8,810 nt of DNA from an uncultured Collinsella sp. (GTDB lineage Bacteria > Actinomycetota > Coriobacteriia > Coriobacteriales > Coriobacteriaceae). The stretch spans positions 1-8,810 of the forward strand of contig CATWQC010000042.1 of the NCBI GenBank assembly GCA_958352845.1, read 5' to 3'. The notes under the pieces were generated by a model. That model worked only from the letters and a program-made list of their open reading frames with translations, did no database searches and was not told where the DNA came from. Both the position numbers and the translations under genes were made by a program. Below are positions 6,047-8,810 of this stretch, one piece after another (within the stretch, counting starts at the first letter, position 1; every line of letters starts with the position of its first letter).

Positions 6047-6100
6047 AAGGACTGTCCCCAGGTGCCGGCAGAAAAGGAACGTCCCCAGGTGCCGGCTGTT
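6047..6100. repeat. Two tandem 27-bp repeats carrying GTCCCCAGGTGCCGGC
   Basis: Units at 6047-6073 and 6074-6100. They share AAGGA and then the identical 16-mer GTCCCCAGGTGCCGGC (6054-6069 and 6081-6096), and diverge in the last bases. They lie in the ATPase-ppx gap directly before hairpin element copy 2. GTCCCC-rich short repeats of this kind are, from memory, common between genes in coriobacteria and often sit near IS200-like/RAYT genes. None is present here. Confidence 0.8.
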
Positions 6101-6170
6101 GAGTTGCGGTGGAATAGGGACTGTTTGGTGCCCGAAAGGGCGATTTTAGTCCGTATTTCACCGCAACTTA
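6100..6170 (+). repeat. Dispersed hairpin element, copy 2 (downstream of the ATPase gene)
   Basis: A 71-base dyad with arms 6100-6122 and 6148-6170 (23 pairs). As plus-strand RNA it has two G-U pairs (6101/6169 and 6112/6158) and one G-G mismatch (6117/6153). The 25-nt loop has the same length as in copy 1 and holds an inner hairpin, GCCC-GAAA-GGGC (6130-6141), with a GNRA-type tetraloop. The left arm shares AGTTGCGGTGGAATAG with copy 1 in the same orientation. It ends two bases from the ppx stop codon, so it would also lie in the 3' untranslated part of any ppx transcript. There is no terminator-type T-run. Confidence 0.85.
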
Positions 6171-6171
6171 T

Positions 6172-7173
6172 TTAGAGGGCGCTGAGGTTGGGGGTCCAGC
6201 CAATGGTGGGTAGCTCGCCGTCGAGAACCTCGTTGATGGTGGCGGCCATGCCGGCGAGGAGGCTGTTCTCACTTACGGTGAGCGACTCGTAGCTACCGGC
6301 GCGCATGAGCTCGCGAACCACCACGGCGCCAGCCAGAATCACGCCCGCGCGCTTGGGCTGCACGCCCGGCAGCGCAGCGATACCCTCCACATCCAGCGTA
6401 GATATACGATCGATGGCGGCCGAGATCTGCTCCATCGAAAGCTCGCGCAGGTGCACAAAGTTCGAGTCGTACGGCTCCAGTTCGTGGACCAGCGCCACGA
6501 GCGTGGTGACGGTACCGCCCACCGCGACCAGGCGCTCGGCGCGCTCAAAGTCGCTGGGCAGGCCCTCAAAATAGGCGGAGAACTGCTCGCCCGCCCAGTT
6601 GGCAGCGGCAGCAAGCTCGCCGTCCGTAGGCGGCAACGCGGAGAAAAAGCGCTCCGTCACGCGGCGGCAGCCAATGTCCAGCGAGCGCGTCCCTTCCAGC
6701 GCAAAGACCCCGCGCTCCGGAGCGTATACGCCCGTCGCGAGCTCCGTGGAGCCACCGCCCGAATCGGCGACGATAATGCGTTCACCGGCAAAGTCGTGTG
6801 CCACGCCAAAGAATGTCAGGCGCGCCTCAACCTCGCCCGGAATCACCTGCGGTTCGAGCCCCAGCCCGCGCAGGCCGTCCAGCAGCAGTGCGGCGTTGGA
6901 CGCATCGCGCGCGGCACTCGTGCAGGTGGTGCAGACGCACGCGGCCCCAAAGGCACGCGCCTCGTCCACAAACATGCGGCATGCGGCGAGCACGCGCTCA
7001 ACGGCCGCCTCGCAAAAGCGCCCCGTCGCGTCCACGCCCTCGCCCAAGTCGGTGATCTCGGTATGCTTGGACGATTCCACGATCGCCCCGGCCTCGACCT
7101 GCGCCAACACCAGTCGCGACGACACCGTTCCCAGGTCGATCGCGGCCACCTTATAGCGTTTGCAATTTGTCAT
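6172..7173 (-). CDS. ppx: Ppx/GppA family phosphatase (exopolyphosphatase-like)
   Basis: A 333-residue actin-like (ASKHA) phosphatase. The family releases phosphate from the end of polyphosphate chains or converts pppGpp to ppGpp; sequence alone does not separate the two. Visible motifs: the first phosphate loop AIDLGTVSSRL (11-21), CTSAARDA (84-91), the catalytic region PGEVEARL (112-119), the second phosphate loop ADSGGGSTEL (136-145), and VGGTVTTL. The first loop has Val where Asn is common (DxGTNS). Length fits the short actinobacterial form lacking the C-terminal HD-like domain of E. coli Ppx. The ATG at 7173 has a strong GGAGGGG ribosome site 8 bases upstream. It follows divIC by 20 bases and should share its transcript. 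The ATPase gene is convergent at its 3' end, and hairpin copy 2 lies between. Confidence 0.93.
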   Translation of the reverse strand: MTNCKRYKVAAIDLGTVSSRLVLAQVEAGAIVESSKHTEITDLGEGVDATGRFCEAAVERVLAACRMFVDEARAFGAACVCTTCTSAARDASNAALLLDGLRGLGLEPQVIPGEVEARLTFFGVAHDFAGERIIVADSGGGSTELATGVYAPERGVFALEGTRSLDIGCRRVTERFFSALPPTDGELAAAANWAGEQFSAYFEGLPSDFERAERLVAVGGTVTTLVALVHELEPYDSNFVHLRELSMEQISAAIDRISTLDVEGIAALPGVQPKRAGVILAGAVVVRELMRAGSYESLTVSENSLLAGMAATINEVLDGELPTIGWTPNLSAL

Positions 7174-7193
7174 TGCGAGCTCCCCTCCGGGCG

Positions 7194-7964
7194 CTATTTG
7201 CCGTTGGACACGACCGTCTGACCCTCGACGCCGTTAAACCCAAACAGCATGTCGAGCGCTTGGATGTACCACGGCGCGTCCTTACCGACTTCTTCGATTT
7301 CCTTGGCCACTTCGCTGGCCTTCTTGGCGTTTGAGGACTTTTTGCTCGACGAGGCATCCGAATCGTCGTCCAGGCCCTGCACTTCAATCCTCTTCTCACC
7401 GGGCATCACCAGGCCCAGGTCCTCGGATGCCGCGTCCTTGATACCCTCCTCCGAGAGCAGCTTGTCGACGCTTTTTTGCAGGTCGTCGTTATATTGCTCG
7501 CGAATCTCGACCTGCTTGGCCAAGATATCGCTCGAACGCTTTGCCACGTACAGGTCGCGCACGGGGAAATACAGGCTCACGAGCACCAGGGCAACGACGA
7601 TGCCGATGAATAGCCCTCGCTGAGGACCGTGGGTAAAGTCGTAGATCGCCTTGACCACCGCGTTGTCGTTGGCGTAATGCATGAAGTCCGAGCCCGAAAG
7701 ACGGTTCGAGGGCCTACTCGGCTTTTCATGCGTTTGAGCCGAGGAACGCTGAGCATGCTCCGAGTGCGCCGGGCGCACCGAACGTAGCGGGCGGTCCGTC
7801 GACGTATTCACTTGAGCACGGGAGTGTGAGGCACTTGTCGGTCGCTGCGTGGAACAGTCGGCACCGGCATAACCAGACCCGCCAAGCTGCACCGAATGCG
7901 CACGGCGAGGTGACGGTTCGCGCGAACCGGCGGAATAGTACCTGTTGTCGTAAATCTGATCCAT
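7194..7964 (-). CDS. divIC: DivIC/FtsB-like septum formation initiator with long N-terminal tail
   Basis: A 256-residue bitopic membrane protein. Residues 1-115 are a hydrophilic tail rich in Ser, Arg, His, Pro and Gln, probably disordered and cytoplasmic. One transmembrane helix is at about 117-135 (LFIGIVVALVLVSLYFPV). It is followed by an external coiled coil (about 138-172, ILAKQVEIREQYNDDLQKSV) and the typical FtsB/DivIC ending EEGIKDAASEDLGLVMPGEKRI. A Ser/Lys/Asp-rich tail follows, finishing in a short hydrophobic patch. Family members join FtsL and FtsQ/DivIB at the septum and control septal wall synthesis. Usual length is about 100-230, so the tail makes this one long. I chose ATG 7964 because AAGG lies about seven bases upstream and the promoter ends before it; the open frame to 8105 would run through the enolase terminator. 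Gene order eno-divIC-ppx supports the call. Confidence 0.88.
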   Translation of the reverse strand: MDQIYDNRYYSAGSREPSPRRAHSVQLGGSGYAGADCSTQRPTSASHSRAQVNTSTDRPLRSVRPAHSEHAQRSSAQTHEKPSRPSNRLSGSDFMHYANDNAVVKAIYDFTHGPQRGLFIGIVVALVLVSLYFPVRDLYVAKRSSDILAKQVEIREQYNDDLQKSVDKLLSEEGIKDAASEDLGLVMPGEKRIEVQGLDDDSDASSSKKSSNAKKASEVAKEIEEVGKDAPWYIQALDMLFGFNGVEGQTVVSNGK

Positions 7965-8007
7965 GTGCGCCTTGTGCGGTTGAGGTTTGTTTGCGCTAAG
8001 TCCTTTA

Positions 8008-8016
8008 GTTATAGCA
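8008..8016 (-). promoter_or_regulatory. Putative extended -10 promoter of divIC-ppx
   Basis: On the minus strand, TGC directly precedes TATAAC (8008-8013), an extended -10 element about 44 bases before the divIC start. No strong -35 is seen at 16-18 bases. The enolase terminator lies just upstream, so divIC-ppx needs its own promoter, and this is the best candidate. Confidence 0.5.
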
Positions 8017-8055
8017 CGAGCGCCCGCACCGCCTTCGCCAGCCTTTGCTCGACAT

Positions 8056-8087
8056 AAAAAAGGCGCTGAGCCGTATGGCCCAGCGCC
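8056..8087 (-). terminator. Rho-independent terminator of enolase
   Basis: Read on the minus strand: an 11-pair stem (arms 8077-8087 and 8062-8072), GGCGCTGGGCC with GGCTCAGCGCC, around a 4-base loop and followed by six T (8061-8056). The one imperfect pair is G-U on this strand but A-C on the other, confirming the direction. It lies 72 bases after the enolase stop. Confidence 0.93.
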
Positions 8088-8159
8088 CATAGTTCTTTGC
8101 GGCATCCAGCCAAGGCGGGGAGGAACCGAGTCAGCCTCCCCCTCGCCAAATTCGCCCGT

Positions 8160-8810
8160 TTAGCGAATGTTGTAGAACGCGGCCTTGCCGGCGTAGCGCG
8201 CGCTGCCCTCGAGCTCGTCCTCGATGCGGATGAGCTGGTTGTACTTGGCAATACGGTCGCTGCGGCACGGGGCGCCCGACTTAATCTGGCCGGCGTTGAC
8301 GCCCACGACCAGGTCGGCAATTGTGGAGTCCTCGGTCTCGCCAGAACGGTGGCTCACGATGCAAGCATAGCCGGCCTCCTTGGCGGTTTCGATGGCCTCG
8401 AGCGACTCGGTGAGCGTACCGATCTGGTTGACCTTGACCAGGATCGCGTTGGCGGCACCAAGCTCGATGCCCTTCTTGAGGCGCTCGGTGTTGGTGACGA
8501 ACAGGTCGTCGCCTACGAGCTGCACCTTATTGCCAATGCGGCGGGTAAGCTCGACCCAGCCGTCCCAGTCCTCCTCGGCCATGCCGTCCTCTATGGAGAT
8601 GATGGGATAGGTGTCGACGAGCTTCTCCCAGTAATCGACCATCTGGGCGCTCGTGTACTCAACGCCCTCGCCCTTGAGCTCGTACATACCGGTCTCAGCG
8701 TTGTAGAACTCGGTCGAGGCCGGGTCCATGGCGTACATAAAGTCGACGCCGGGCTTAAAGCCAGCCTTCTCGACGGCCTTGGTGATGTACTCGAACGGCT
8801 CGGCATTGGT
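8160..8810 (-). CDS. eno: Enolase, C-terminal half (gene continues beyond the window)
   Basis: The last 216 residues of enolase, which converts 2-phosphoglycerate to phosphoenolpyruvate in glycolysis. The reading frame is open to the window edge, so the start is missing and the true gene is about twice as long. In this fragment the metal ligands are D29 (AMDPASTEFY), E74 (SIEDGMAEEDW) and D101 (VGDDLFVTN). The catalytic lysine is K126 in the family signature ILVKVNQIGTLTES, H154 is in SHRSGETEDS, and K177 is in GQIKSGAPCRSDR. All key residues are present. It is a strongly conserved housekeeping gene with its own terminator and lies upstream of divIC-ppx in an order typical of Actinobacteria. 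Confidence 0.98.
   Translation of the reverse strand, partial: TNAEPFEYITKAVEKAGFKPGVDFMYAMDPASTEFYNAETGMYELKGEGVEYTSAQMVDYWEKLVDTYPIISIEDGMAEEDWDGWVELTRRIGNKVQLVGDDLFVTNTERLKKGIELGAANAILVKVNQIGTLTESLEAIETAKEAGYACIVSHRSGETEDSTIADLVVGVNAGQIKSGAPCRSDRIAKYNQLIRIEDELEGSARYAGKAAFYNIR

Noticed and set aside
7926..7949. Resemblance of the divIC 5' region to the GGTGGAATAGTTCCTG arm of the hairpin elements
   Set aside because: Only a partial match inside coding sequence, with no second arm; most likely chance.
7965..8105. Longer divIC start at 8105
   Set aside because: It would place coding sequence through the enolase terminator and the extended -10 element, and the added residues lack any conserved feature.

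Overview
The window looks like chromosomal backbone from a GC-rich Actinomycetota member, most likely a coriobacterium close to Collinsella. I infer this from the codon bias, from the actinobacterial gene order eno - divIC/ftsB-like - ppx on the minus strand, and from the style of the small repeats. This is recognition from memory, not a database result.

Layout, left to right. (1) 1-2850: a plus-strand operon with a membrane-anchored DUF4342/UBA-like protein, an OmpR-family response regulator and a HisKA sensor kinase. It ends at a strong bidirectional hairpin terminator. (2) 2871-3544: a minus-strand pair, a galactitol-type PTS IIB protein and a VOC (glyoxalase-fold) protein, which shares that terminator. 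(3) 3623-4497: a plus-strand gene for a membrane-anchored alpha-helical protein of unknown function, then tRNA-Leu(UAA) with its own terminator. (4) 4498-6171: an accessory-looking segment holding one AAA_14/DUF4143 ATPase gene. It is bracketed by two related ~72-nt hairpin elements and further decorated by three 33-bp tandem repeats upstream and two 27-bp tandem repeats downstream. (5) 6172-8810: a minus-strand block with the 3' part of enolase and its terminator, then a promoter, a DivIC/FtsB-like division protein with a long N-terminal tail, and a Ppx/GppA phosphatase.

Functionally, the first operon is a complete sensing unit: kinase, DNA-binding regulator and a small membrane protein that may tune it. 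The PTS IIB/VOC pair looks like a fragment of sugar or sugar-acid metabolism. The enolase-divIC-ppx block is housekeeping.

The most unusual part is segment 4. The two hairpin elements share the outer part of their stems, but the inner part differs and is compensated on both sides. Most non-Watson-Crick pairs are G-U when read on the plus strand. Both facts suggest that an RNA structure has been preserved. I found no transposase, integrase, CRISPR array or clear new multi-gene system in the window.
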